From contig JACIWJ010000002.1 in the NCBI GenBank assembly GCA_014361015.1, positions 1-58,290 on the forward strand: DNA of 58,290 bases, read 5' to 3'. The notes beneath the pieces are model-generated. The model saw only the letters and a list, made by a program, of their open reading frames with translations. It was not told the origin of the DNA and made no database searches. The stretch comes from Candidatus Bipolaricaulota bacterium (lineage in GTDB: Bacteria; Bipolaricaulota; Bipolaricaulia; Bipolaricaulales; Bipolaricaulaceae). A program made the position numbers and the translations under genes. Shown one piece after another: positions 1 through 7,663 of the stretch; the first letter of the stretch is position 1; every line of letters begins with the position of its first letter.

Positions 1-191
1 TAGAACGGGACCGTCCCGGAGATGATGAGGTTCTGCATGAGCCCGATCGGGCACACGGTGATCGCGAGCGGGCAGGCGTAACAGTGGAGCCCGGGGAAGA
101 GGAGGTGGGTCATCCCGATCCCCGTGACCCCGAACACGCCGAGGAGGATCCCCAGGGACTGGGTCCCCCGACGGAGCGTGCGCAGCGTCAC
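1..191 (-). CDS. 4Fe-4S polyferredoxin-like membrane protein (partial, N-terminal part)
   Basis: Only the first 63 codons are in the window; the gene runs off the left edge. It starts at GTG 191, which overlaps the TGA stop of the upstream thioredoxin gene (GTGA), so the two are translationally coupled. A hydrophobic segment at about residues 12-35 is followed by a C-Y-A-C-P...C-P-I-G-L motif. That motif is typical of NapH/CcoG/NosR-type membrane ferredoxins, where such cysteines bind a 4Fe-4S cluster or sit in a CxxCP motif. With the double-thioredoxin neighbour it may pass electrons in a periplasmic thiol pathway; this is inference. Too little is visible to assign a subfamily. Confidence 0.6.
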   Translation of the reverse strand, partial: MTLRTLRRGTQSLGILLGVFGVTGIGMTHLLFPGLHCYACPLAITVCPIGLMQNLIISGTVPF

Positions 192-2281
192 CGGATCTCC
201 CCGAGGGCGGCGAGGATCCGCGCCGCGAGGTCGCTCGTGCCGAACAGGACCCGCCCCGTCTCCACAACGAGGACCGCCGGGACGATGGCCTTCCCCGACT
301 GCACGACCCCGGCTTCCTCAGCACGGGTTCGGTCTTGCTCGGCGTCGGCCAGCTCATAGGTGATCCGCGGGCTGACCTGCGCCACCTCCGTCACGAGGGC
401 CTTGGCGTAGGGGCAGGACTTGCACCACGGGGTATAGAACACCACGAGATGGGCCGACCCGGGGAACGCGGCCAGCGCGTCCCGCGCCGCGGCGGAGAGG
501 GTTGGAGCTTCCGCACGGGCTTCCTCGATCCCCACGCACGCCGTGCACAGGACGCTTGCGATCCGCCACGCCTGGGTCGCCTGTCCGCGAAGCATCCCCA
601 CGGCGAGGCTCGCCCCCGCCACCCCGGCCAGCACGAGCGCGACGACGAACAGCCCCCGACCGCGCAGCACCACCGCGAGGACCAAGCCGATCCCGAGGGC
701 GACGAGGAGCCACCACGCGGGGACCCCGGACGGCCGCGGTGCGGTCTCCCCACGCGCGAACGCGACGCCCGCCACATCCCGGATCTGGAAGCAGGAATCA
801 CCGATGCAGTAGTGGTACACGATCTCGATCGTTCCGGAGAAGGGGGGGACCGCCCCGGCGAGCTCGACTGGGACCTCCACCTCCCGCTCCCCGAACCCCG
901 CGATCGTACCCACCTCGATCGGAGGGGCCGTGACCCCAGCGGGAAGGTCAGTCAAGGTGATCGTGACCTCCTCCGCATCGTAGGGGGAAGCGTTGGTCAG
1001 CTTCACGGGGAAGGAGCTGGCCGCATCGGGAGCCAGGCCGACCTCGGTCGGGGCGGCGAGGTCGAGGATCGACTGGGCGGGGCCGATCGGGGGGGCCGCC
1101 AGAAGCGCGCTCTCCGCCCCAGCCTCCGGGCGCGGAACGGCCAGGAGCTCCTTCACCCGCTGCTCCAGCTCGCTCCCGTGGAGGTCACGGTACCGGATGA
1201 CCCCCTCCCGGTCGAGGAGGTACGACGTGGGAATCTGGTACACCCGGTACAGCTGGGCAAGCGAGTTATCCCAGCTTCGCCCCTCGAACGCCACCGGCCA
1301 CGGGATGCCCGGGGAGGCCAGCACCGCCCGCAGATCCCGCTCGCTCGTGTCCAGGCTCAGCCCGACGATCTCGAGCCCCTCGTCGCGGTACGCCGCATAG
1401 AGGTTGAGGAGGCCGGGGAGCTCGGCCATGCACGGCCCGCACCAGGTGGCCCAGAAGTCCACGAGCACGACCTTCCCGCGGAGGTCGGACAGGGCGATCG
1501 GGTCGCCGGCGGGAAAGGTGGAGAACGAGAACTGCGGGGCGGGGTGACCGGGGAGGAGGGGGGGCTTCGGGGGGACGTAGGCCGTGGGAGCCAGCTCCAC
1601 AACTGCCCCATCCGGCGCGACCCACGCCAGGCGGAAGCTCCTCCCGCCGACGGTGAACGCCTCGTCAAGCGTGAACCGCTCGTGGCCGTCCGGATCTCCG
1701 TGGACGACCCCGTCCCCATCCGCGTCCACGGCGTAGAAGTCGCCCTTCGTGCCGAACACGCCGTCCAGGTCGCCATCCACGAGGATGAACGTGGCACGCG
1801 TGTCGTCCACCACGAACTCGCCGTGGCGAGGGGCCCCGCCGAGGAGGTACACGTACCCCCGCCCCTCCGGCCAGAGCACGGTGATCCGGTAGGGGTAGGT
1901 CTCGCCATCCGCCGGGGAGGCAAGCAACTCGAACGTCCACGTGATCTGCCCTGCACCACGCGTGCCCGGCACCGCCTCCTCGGGGAGGAGGCGCAGGTCG
2001 CGGTCCGCGTCCACCCACAGGTCGACCTCCTCCCCGCCCCGTACCCCAAGGAGGAACGCGTACCGGGCCGTGCCGAGGGCGATCTCCCCCCACTGGGCGA
2101 GGGTGAGGGGCGGCCCGTCGAACCGCACCTCCTGAGCGGGTGTTGCCCGCAGGCGAAGGGGGGCAAGCGCCTGCGCCCAGTCCCCGTACAGATCATCAGG
2201 AGCAGGGACGAGGTGGAGCTCCTGCCCCACCGCCCCCCCGAGGGCGGCGCACACAAGGAGTATCACTGCCGCTGTCCTCAT
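188..2281 (-). CDS. Membrane-anchored double-thioredoxin (TlpA-like) protein
   Basis: A 697-residue exported protein. A signal peptide (about residues 1-20, ending VGQ) is followed by a beta-rich region with Asp/Gly calcium-loop-like stretches (VDGDLDG, VDADGDG, about 165-195). A TlpA/AhpC-type thioredoxin domain follows (about 245-385, active site WCGPC near 279). Next come a NEW3/CARDB-like beta domain (about 405-510) and two adjacent hydrophobic helices (about 520-566). A second thioredoxin domain ends the protein, with CKSC near residue 619. Two redox centres flanking a membrane hairpin suggest thiol or electron transfer across or at the membrane, as in cytochrome maturation or DsbD-like relays. 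It starts at ATG 2281, overlapping the gltX stop (ATGA). Confidence 0.8.
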   Translation of the reverse strand: MRTAAVILLVCAALGGAVGQELHLVPAPDDLYGDWAQALAPLRLRATPAQEVRFDGPPLTLAQWGEIALGTARYAFLLGVRGGEEVDLWVDADRDLRLLPEEAVPGTRGAGQITWTFELLASPADGETYPYRITVLWPEGRGYVYLLGGAPRHGEFVVDDTRATFILVDGDLDGVFGTKGDFYAVDADGDGVVHGDPDGHERFTLDEAFTVGGRSFRLAWVAPDGAVVELAPTAYVPPKPPLLPGHPAPQFSFSTFPAGDPIALSDLRGKVVLVDFWATWCGPCMAELPGLLNLYAAYRDEGLEIVGLSLDTSERDLRAVLASPGIPWPVAFEGRSWDNSLAQLYRVYQIPTSYLLDREGVIRYRDLHGSELEQRVKELLAVPRPEAGAESALLAAPPIGPAQSILDLAAPTEVGLAPDAASSFPVKLTNASPYDAEEVTITLTDLPAGVTAPPIEVGTIAGFGEREVEVPVELAGAVPPFSGTIEIVYHYCIGDSCFQIRDVAGVAFARGETAPRPSGVPAWWLLVALGIGLVLAVVLRGRGLFVVALVLAGVAGASLAVGMLRGQATQAWRIASVLCTACVGIEEARAEAPTLSAAARDALAAFPGSAHLVVFYTPWCKSCPYAKALVTEVAQVSPRITYELADAEQDRTRAEEAGVVQSGKAIVPAVLVVETGRVLFGTSDLAARILAALGEIR

Positions 2282-3588
2282 CCTCGTCTCCTCTCTGCCT
2301 CCGCCGCCGCGTCCCGCAGCCGGGCAGCGACGATCTCCTTCCCCACCACGGCGAGCAGCTCAAACAGCCCGGGCCCGACCCGTGACCCGGTCACCGCGAC
2401 CCGCACCGCGGGGGCGAGGGCCTTCATCGGCAACCCCGCGGCATCCGCCGTCCCCCTGAGGACGGCCTCGAACCCGTGGGCGGTGGGGTCGGCGAGCCCC
2501 TCCACCCGCGTCGCCAACTTGCGGAGGGCGGACGCGACCTCTGGGACGAACAGGTCCTGGGCATCATCGGGAAGGTCGATCGCGCCGGGGAGGTAGGGTC
2601 GCGCGCGGTCCGCCATCTCGACGAGCGTCTTGCCGCGCTCGCGGAGGAGGACCGCGGCCCGGGCAAGCTTGTCCCGACCCACCGCCTCGACCGCGGCCCG
2701 ATCCGCGACGCCGCGCGCGACGATCCGCTCTGCGAGGAGGTCCGCCAGCCGGTACGGGTCCAGCCGCCGCAGCCACTCATGGTTGAGCCAGAGGAGCTTC
2801 TCCTCGTCGAACACCGCCGCCGCCGTGTTCACCCCGGGGAGGTCGAACAGGGCCACCAGTTCGTCGCGGGAGAACACCTCCTGGTCCCCATGGGACCAGC
2901 CAAGGCGGGCGAGGAAGTTCACGAGCGCCTCGGGGAGGATCCCCCGCTCGTCGTAATCGAGGACCGACCCCGCCCCATGGCGCTTGGAGAGCTTCGTCCG
3001 ATCCGGGCCGAGGATGAGGGGGACGTGAGCGAACGCGGGTGGCGACCACCCCAGCGCCGCGTAGATGAGGAGCTGCTTGGGGGTGTTGTTGAGGTGCTCG
3101 GCGCCGCGGATAACGTGGGTGATCCCCATGTCGTGGTCGTCCACCACGCACGCGAAGTTGTAGGTGGGGGTGGCATCGGAACGAAGGATGACGAGGTCCC
3201 TGAGCTCGCGGTGCTCGACCGTGACGTCGCCCGCGAGGAGGTCGGGCACAGTGGTGGCCCCGTCCGTGGGGACCCTGAACCACAGGGCGCCCTCGGATTC
3301 GTACGCCGCTCCCTGGCGCACGAGCTCGGCGGCGACCTCGCGGTGCCGCGCGAAGCGATCCGTCTGGCGGTACACCTCGTCCCAGTCCAACCCCAGCCAG
3401 CGCAGGGACGCGAAGATCTGCTCGATCGCCTGATCGGTGGACCGCGTGCGGTCCGTGTCCTCGATGCGGAGGATGAACGTCCCCTTATGGTGCCGAGCAT
3501 AGAGCCAGTTGAAGAGGGCGGTGCGGGCCCCCCCCACGTGGAGGTACCCCGTGGGGCTGGGCGCGAACCGAACACGCACAGGATCCAT
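2278..3588 (-). CDS. gltX: Glutamyl-tRNA synthetase
   Basis: A cytoplasmic class I synthetase that charges tRNA-Glu (and possibly tRNA-Gln, where Gln is made by amidotransfer). The N-terminus has the expected FAPSPTGYLHVGGA motif (HIGH equivalent), and the KMSKS equivalent is KLSKRHG near residue 200. At 436 residues it is slightly short for the family (about 465-490), with the shortening in the C-terminal anticodon-binding region. The open frame extends far upstream, but homology begins at MDPVRV. ATG 3588 lies 7 bases after a good promoter -10, so a leaderless start is likely; ATG 3597 (MQAMDP) is the alternative. It overlaps the downstream thioredoxin gene by 4 bases. Confidence 0.95.
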   Translation of the reverse strand: MDPVRVRFAPSPTGYLHVGGARTALFNWLYARHHKGTFILRIEDTDRTRSTDQAIEQIFASLRWLGLDWDEVYRQTDRFARHREVAAELVRQGAAYESEGALWFRVPTDGATTVPDLLAGDVTVEHRELRDLVILRSDATPTYNFACVVDDHDMGITHVIRGAEHLNNTPKQLLIYAALGWSPPAFAHVPLILGPDRTKLSKRHGAGSVLDYDERGILPEALVNFLARLGWSHGDQEVFSRDELVALFDLPGVNTAAAVFDEEKLLWLNHEWLRRLDPYRLADLLAERIVARGVADRAAVEAVGRDKLARAAVLLRERGKTLVEMADRARPYLPGAIDLPDDAQDLFVPEVASALRKLATRVEGLADPTAHGFEAVLRGTADAAGLPMKALAPAVRVAVTGSRVGPGLFELLAVVGKEIVAARLRDAAAEAERRRG

Positions 3589-3595
3589 GGCCTGC

Positions 3596-3624
3596 ATTCT
3601 ACCGGCCCCATGTGGAGGTCCCAA
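3596..3624 (-). promoter_or_regulatory. gltX promoter, leaderless arrangement
   Basis: Reading the minus strand, -35 is TTGGGA (3624-3619), the spacer is 17 bases and -10 is TAGAAT (3601-3596). The gltX ATG lies 7 bases after the -10, where transcription would normally begin, and there is no Shine-Dalgarno sequence. It is back to back with the plus-strand promoter of the RAM-domain gene. Confidence 0.6.
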
Positions 3625-3630
3625 GGAACT

Positions 3631-3659
3631 TTGCCTCCGCCGGCGCTGGCGGCTACCAT
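3631..3659 (+). promoter_or_regulatory. Promoter of the RAM-domain gene
   Basis: -35 TTGCCT (3631-3636), 17-base spacer, -10 TACCAT (3654-3659). The start codon at 3686 is preceded by a full Shine-Dalgarno AGGAGGT (3674-3680), so this transcript should have a leader, unlike the divergent gltX. Confidence 0.55.
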
Positions 3660-3685
3660 CGCCGGGAGAGCCAAGGAGGTCCCTG

Positions 3686-3949
3686 ATGTCAGTCGCAGCA
3701 TACGTCCTCGTCCGCTGTCGCGGTGCGACGGAGGGCAAGATCGCGGAAATCATCCGCCGCCAGCCCCACGTCCGGCGCGTGGACACCGTGTTCGGAGACT
3801 ACGACATCATCGCCTACCTCGAGTTCGAGGAGCTCCCGTCCAGCTTCTCCGTGGCGGAGCTCCACAACATCGTGACCGAGGAGATCCGCAAGGTGGAGGG
3901 TGTGTCCTCGACGAGCACCCACATCGTGACGAAGAAGTTCACCGACTAG
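3686..3949 (+). CDS. Stand-alone Lrp/AsnC ligand-binding (RAM) domain protein
   Basis: An 87-residue protein with only the C-terminal effector-binding domain of Lrp/AsnC regulators (AYVLVRC..., EGVSSTSTHIV) and no helix-turn-helix. Such stand-alone RAM domains form amino-acid-binding oligomers and may act with full-length Lrp proteins. ATG 3686 is chosen over upstream ATGs because AGGAGGT sits 5 bases before it and family similarity begins there. It is the first gene before a saccharopine-dehydrogenase-like gene (31-base gap) and argF, so a link to amino-acid metabolism is plausible. Confidence 0.85.
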   Translation: MSVAAYVLVRCRGATEGKIAEIIRRQPHVRRVDTVFGDYDIIAYLEFEELPSSFSVAELHNIVTEEIRKVEGVSSTSTHIVTKKFTD

Positions 3950-3980
3950 ATCACACCCCAAACGAAGGATGTGAACACGC

Positions 3981-5213
3981 ATGAAGATCCTCGTCCTCGG
4001 GGGAACAGGGAAGATCGGGGCCGCCGTGGCGTGGGACCTCGCCCGGGAGGACGGCGTGGGCGCGGTGGGCCTCGTCGCCCGCTCGGCGGAGGCCCTCAGG
4101 CGAACAGAACGGTGGATCGGGAGCGAGAAGATCGTCCTCCATCCCGGCGACGTTACCGGGCCTGACCTGGAAGGGGTCCTCGGGGGGTACGAGGTGGTGG
4201 TGATCGCCCTCCCCGACCGGCGCACGAGCTACCGAGCCGCCCACCAGGCCATCGCGCAGGGGGTGCACGTCGTGGACATGCTCGAGGAGTACCACCGCCG
4301 CCCTGACCCGTACGAGACGGAAGGGCTCGAGCTCCCGCCCGGGATGACGGCCGCGGAGTACGGAGAGTGGCTCCACGAGCAAGCCCTGCGCAATGAGGTC
4401 ACGTTCCTCGACGGGATCGGGTTCGCCCCCGGGATCTCCAACATCACCGTCGGGGAAGGGATCCGCAAGCTTGACCAGGCCGTGTCGGCGGTGGCGCGGG
4501 TGGGGGGGATTCCCGACAAGGCCGCGGCGGCCCGCCATCCCCTGCGATACATGGTGACGTGGGCGTTCGACCACGTGCTGCGCGAGTACATGATCAAGGT
4601 CCAGGTGAAGAAGGACGGGCAGGTGGTGGAGGTCGACGCCCTCACCGACCGGGAGACGTTCCCGTTCCGGCAGTTCGGTGTCGATGAGGTACTGGAGTGC
4701 GCAATCACCCCGGGCATGCCCTCCTTCATCTACACACGGCCCGAGCTCCGCGACTTCGCCGAGAAGACGATCCGCTGGCCGGGCCACTACGCGGCGGTGG
4801 ACGTGCTGCGGGAGTGCGGGCTGCTCGACCTGAAACCTGTCCAGATCGATGGGGTGGAGGTCGTGCCCCGGGAGGTGCTGGCGCGGGTCCTCTCCCCGCG
4901 GCTCCGCCCCGGACCGGAAGAGGGGGACGTGTGCGTGATGTGGAACACGGTGCTCGGGACGAAGGCCGGTCGGCCGGCCCGAGTGGACTACTACCTGTGG
5001 GACACGGCCGACCCCAGGACGGGGATCTCCGCGATGGCCCGCGTCACCGGGTTCGCCGCGGCGATCGGGGCCCGCTTCGTGGGGGAGGGGAAGATCCGCA
5101 CGCGGGGGATCGTGGCCCCGGAGGACGCGATCGGCGGGGACCTCTACCCGGAGTTCATCGCCGAGCTCGCCCGTCGCGGGATCGCAGTGCGGGAAGTGGA
5201 GTCGCTCTCGTAG
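3981..5213 (+). CDS. Saccharopine dehydrogenase-like NAD(P)-dependent oxidoreductase
   Basis: 410 residues. The N-terminus is a Rossmann fold with a nucleotide-binding loop (VLGGTGKIGAAVA, residues 4-16), and the rest matches the saccharopine dehydrogenase family (Sacchrp_dh_NADP plus C-terminal domain). The family includes lysine-pathway saccharopine reductase, carboxynorspermidine dehydrogenase and uncharacterised members, so the substrate cannot be fixed from sequence. It begins 31 bases after the RAM-domain gene and is followed 13 bases later by argF, so it is probably an amino-acid biosynthetic or degradative enzyme in that operon. Confidence 0.8.
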   Translation: MKILVLGGTGKIGAAVAWDLAREDGVGAVGLVARSAEALRRTERWIGSEKIVLHPGDVTGPDLEGVLGGYEVVVIALPDRRTSYRAAHQAIAQGVHVVDMLEEYHRRPDPYETEGLELPPGMTAAEYGEWLHEQALRNEVTFLDGIGFAPGISNITVGEGIRKLDQAVSAVARVGGIPDKAAAARHPLRYMVTWAFDHVLREYMIKVQVKKDGQVVEVDALTDRETFPFRQFGVDEVLECAITPGMPSFIYTRPELRDFAEKTIRWPGHYAAVDVLRECGLLDLKPVQIDGVEVVPREVLARVLSPRLRPGPEEGDVCVMWNTVLGTKAGRPARVDYYLWDTADPRTGISAMARVTGFAAAIGARFVGEGKIRTRGIVAPEDAIGGDLYPEFIAELARRGIAVREVESLS

Positions 5214-5226
5214 GGAGGTATCTGTC

Positions 5227-6138
5227 GTGAAGCGGGATTTCGTGCGCATCGCCGACTGGTCGGCCCACGAGCTGTGGGACGCCCTCGACCTCGCCCGGCA
5301 TCTCAAGCGGGAGCATCGGGCGGGGATCTCGCACCGGGACGTGCTCGCCGGGAGGACCCTCGCCATGATCTTCCAGAAGCCGTCGCTGCGGACGCGGGTC
5401 TCGTTCGAGGTCGGGATGACGCAGCTCGGCGGCCACGCCCTGTACCTCGGCCCCGACGACATCAAGCTCGGGAAGCGGGAGACGACGGAGGACATCGCCC
5501 TCAACCTCTCCCGCTACGCCGATGGGATCATGGCGCGCGTGTTCGGGCACGACGTGGTGGAGGAGCTCGCACGGTACGCGACCGTCCCCGTGATCAACGG
5601 GCTCTCCGATCTCCACCACCCCTGCCAGGCCCTCGCGGACATGCTCACCATCCTCGAGCGCAGGCGGGACCTGGCGGGGACGACCCTCGCCTTCATCGGG
5701 GACGGGAACAACGTCGCCCACTCCCTCATCGAGGCTGCAGCGCGGCTGGGCGTGCGGTTCCGCATCGCCTGCCCCGAGGGCCACGAGCCGCAGCGGGAGA
5801 TCGTGGAGGCAGCACGGGCCGACGGGGCAGCGGTGGAGGTCATCCACGACCCCCGGGCGGCGGCGCGCGGAGCGGATGTTCTGTACACGGACGTGTGGGC
5901 GAGCATGGGCCAGGAGGAAGAGGCCACCGCGCGGCGAAAGCGGTTCCAAGGGTTTTCGATCGACGGCGACCTCCTATCCCTTGCCCACCCCCAGTGCCTC
6001 GTCATGCACTGCCTTCCCGCCCACTACGGGGAGGAGATCACCTACGAGGCCTCCCGGGCTCCGAACTCGGTCCTGTTCGACCAGGCGGAGAACCGCCTCC
6101 ACGCCCAGAAAGCGCTCCTCGCCCTCCTTCTCGCCTGA
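5227..6138 (+). CDS. argF: Ornithine carbamoyltransferase
   Basis: 303 residues, the normal length. It joins carbamoyl phosphate and ornithine to give citrulline in arginine synthesis (or the reverse in the deiminase pathway). The carbamoyl-phosphate loop is visible as KPSLRTRVSFE near residues 49-59, then HPCQALAD (about 133), DVWASMGQE (about 222) and the catalytic HCLPAH motif (about 261). It starts at GTG 5227, after a purine-rich GGGAGG about 7 bases upstream. No other arg genes are next to it; the RAM-domain protein and saccharopine-type reductase upstream share its operon. Confidence 0.95.
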   Translation: MKRDFVRIADWSAHELWDALDLARHLKREHRAGISHRDVLAGRTLAMIFQKPSLRTRVSFEVGMTQLGGHALYLGPDDIKLGKRETTEDIALNLSRYADGIMARVFGHDVVEELARYATVPVINGLSDLHHPCQALADMLTILERRRDLAGTTLAFIGDGNNVAHSLIEAAARLGVRFRIACPEGHEPQREIVEAARADGAAVEVIHDPRAAARGADVLYTDVWASMGQEEEATARRKRFQGFSIDGDLLSLAHPQCLVMHCLPAHYGEEITYEASRAPNSVLFDQAENRLHAQKALLALLLA

Positions 6139-6170
6139 GGGGGCCTACCCGCCACGTGGTGGGAGCCCCC
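6139..6170. terminator. Hairpin between convergent argF and fpg
   Basis: GGGGGC (6139-6144) and GCCCCC (6165-6170) form an outer stem, with CCC-CCAC and GTGG-GGG pairing inside it. The hairpin lies directly after the argF stop and overlaps the last codons of fpg. There is no long U-run on either side, so it may be a weak or Rho-assisted two-way terminator. Confidence 0.4.
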
Positions 6171-6981
6171 CGCTTCCCCCCTGGCAGCGCGGGCAGTAGT
6201 TCGTGCGCGCCCCATCGTAGAGGATCTCCGCGATCGGGGTGCCGCACTCCGGGCAGGGGGCGCCCTTCCGCCCGTGGACGGAGAGAAAGTCCCGGATCTC
6301 CCGCTCGAAGAGGGCGTCTCCCGTCCGGCCGCGGATCTCGGCGATCGCCCACCGCAGGGTATCCCCGATCGCTCGCCACAGGTGTTCTTGCTCCTCCGCG
6401 GTCAGCGTGTGGCCGTAGCGAACCGGGGACAGCCTGGCCCGGAACAGGATCTCGTCCGCGTAGGCGTTTCCGATCCCCGCGATCAGGGACTGATCGGTGA
6501 GGATCCGCTTGAGGGGGCGACGCCGCCCCGCAACGAGGCCCCGCAGGACATCCACGGTGAACTCCTCCGACAGGGGCTCGCGGCCCAGGTTCTGGAGGGG
6601 CTCGGCCGCGACGAGATCGGACACCATCCAGGCGGCTGCCAAGCGCGGTGACCGCGCCTCGATGAGGCGCAGATCGGTCCCGTCCTCGAACGCCACGCGC
6701 AGATCGGTCGCGGTGGTCGGGGGATAACCGCGGTCCCCGTGCCACAGCCACGCCCAGCGCATGAGGTGGACGAGAAGGTGGAGATCGGAGCCGAAGGAAA
6801 AGGCGAGGTACTTCCCTCGCCTGCCGATGGCCTGGAGTTCCCTCCCCACCAGGAGAGCCACCCCCTCCTCGCGCGTGCGGAGGAGGCCGACGCGGTTCAC
6901 CTCGACCCCCCGGACCACCTGCCCCACGATCCGGGGGGTGAGGATGTCCTTCACGACCTCCAGGTCAGGGAGCTCCGGCAA
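6145..6981 (-). CDS. mutM: Formamidopyrimidine-DNA glycosylase (Fpg/Nei family)
   Basis: A base-excision repair glycosylase/AP lyase, about 278 residues. The start is TTG 6981, giving the P-E-L-P N-terminus whose proline is the catalytic nucleophile; ATGs further upstream are spurious. Also visible are RRGKYLAF (DNA-phosphate-binding Lys), the helix-two-turn-helix GIGNAYADEILF and a C-terminal zinc finger with CPECG and CPRCQ. In the zinc-finger hairpin the conserved Arg appears one position later than usual (A-R-T-N-Y-C), so damage preference (Fpg or Nei type) is uncertain. The start lies 1 base after the stop of the upstream gene. Confidence 0.9.
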   Translation of the reverse strand: MPELPDLEVVKDILTPRIVGQVVRGVEVNRVGLLRTREEGVALLVGRELQAIGRRGKYLAFSFGSDLHLLVHLMRWAWLWHGDRGYPPTTATDLRVAFEDGTDLRLIEARSPRLAAAWMVSDLVAAEPLQNLGREPLSEEFTVDVLRGLVAGRRRPLKRILTDQSLIAGIGNAYADEILFRARLSPVRYGHTLTAEEQEHLWRAIGDTLRWAIAEIRGRTGDALFEREIRDFLSVHGRKGAPCPECGTPIAEILYDGARTNYCPRCQGGSGGLPPRGG

Positions 6982-6982
6982 C

Positions 6983-7570
6983 TCACTTCCCGAGGAAGAA
7001 CAGGAACGGGAAGATCCAGGGGAAGCAGCATGGATCACAGCCAGGGGTATAGCACGGCTCGCACGTTGTCGGGGCCGCCGACACCTTGAGGTACGGGTCA
7101 CACAAGGAGAACCCGCACGCCCTTGAGGCCGGCCGACACCACGCGTACCAACATCCCCCTGTCGGCGCCACGATCTTGACGTGGGTCACCACATCGCCCC
7201 CCGTGGTCGCGACCACGATCTTGTAGAACCCCGGCGCCACCTGGACCCCTGTGAGATCACGCTGGTCCCAGACGATCTCCGTGTTCGCGGGGACCGGCAT
7301 GGGGTAGACGTAGCTGTACACGACCCCATCCTCAAACGCTTCCACCGACCACCCGGTGATCATCGTCGTCGTCGCGCACGGGTTGCAGCAGAAGATCCCC
7401 CACGGGATGACCAGCTTTACCAGGATCGGCTCCCCGGCCCAGAACGTCGTGTAGCAGGAGGGTTCCGGCGCCGGAGGGGGCGCACAGGGGTCACACCACC
7501 CCTGGCCCACCGCCAACCCTCCCCCCAACAGCGCGACGGCCAACGTCGCAAGCAGCGCCCGCTTCATCAT
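6983..7570 (-). CDS. Cys-rich secreted protein of unknown function
   Basis: 195 residues starting at ATG 7570 (ATG ATG AAG), with GGAGGTGG a few bases upstream. A clear signal peptide (KRALLATLAVALLGGGLAVGQG) leads to a mature protein with about 17 cysteines, often in pairs or CxxC (WCDPC, CCNPC, CEPCYTPGCDPCC). The middle holds one FlgD-Ig-like beta segment (LTGVQVAPGFYKIVV). It ends in a very hydrophobic FPWIFPFLFFLGK tail that could insert in a membrane. I do not recognise a family. Its disulfide potential may relate to the thioredoxin protein at 188-2281, but that is speculative. It is the promoter-proximal gene before fpg. Confidence 0.7.
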   Translation of the reverse strand: MMKRALLATLAVALLGGGLAVGQGWCDPCAPPPAPEPSCYTTFWAGEPILVKLVIPWGIFCCNPCATTTMITGWSVEAFEDGVVYSYVYPMPVPANTEIVWDQRDLTGVQVAPGFYKIVVATTGGDVVTHVKIVAPTGGCWYAWCRPASRACGFSLCDPYLKVSAAPTTCEPCYTPGCDPCCFPWIFPFLFFLGK

Positions 7571-7588
7571 ACAACCACCTCCATTCCA

Positions 7589-7594
7589 ATTGTA
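7589..7594 (-). promoter_or_regulatory. Possible -10 box of the Cys-rich gene
   Basis: TACAAT on the minus strand, 18 bases before ATG 7570 with GGAGGTGG between. No good -35 is visible at 16-18 bases; TGAAAC at 18 bases is the best match. Confidence 0.35.
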
Positions 7595-7663
7595 CACCGA
7601 GCGGCGCCCTGGGTTTCACCGTCCCCGGGCCACCGGGCGCGCCGGCGCCCCGCGGCGGGACCT

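Noticed and set aside
2220-2281. Lipoprotein signal in the double-thioredoxin protein (LLVCAAL)
   Set aside because: The residue before Cys is Val, not Gly/Ala/Ser, so it does not fit a lipobox.
335-2596. Long plus-strand open frame opposite the thioredoxin gene
   Set aside because: It is a GC-driven shadow: low-complexity Arg/Gly/Pro composition, no Shine-Dalgarno, and an excellent gene on the opposite strand. The same applies to the other long antisense frames at 12061-14619, 24325-27111 and 47642-49672.
5370-5410. SLRTR in place of STRTR in ornithine carbamoyltransferase
   Set aside because: SLRTR occurs in many OTCs, so it is not unusual.
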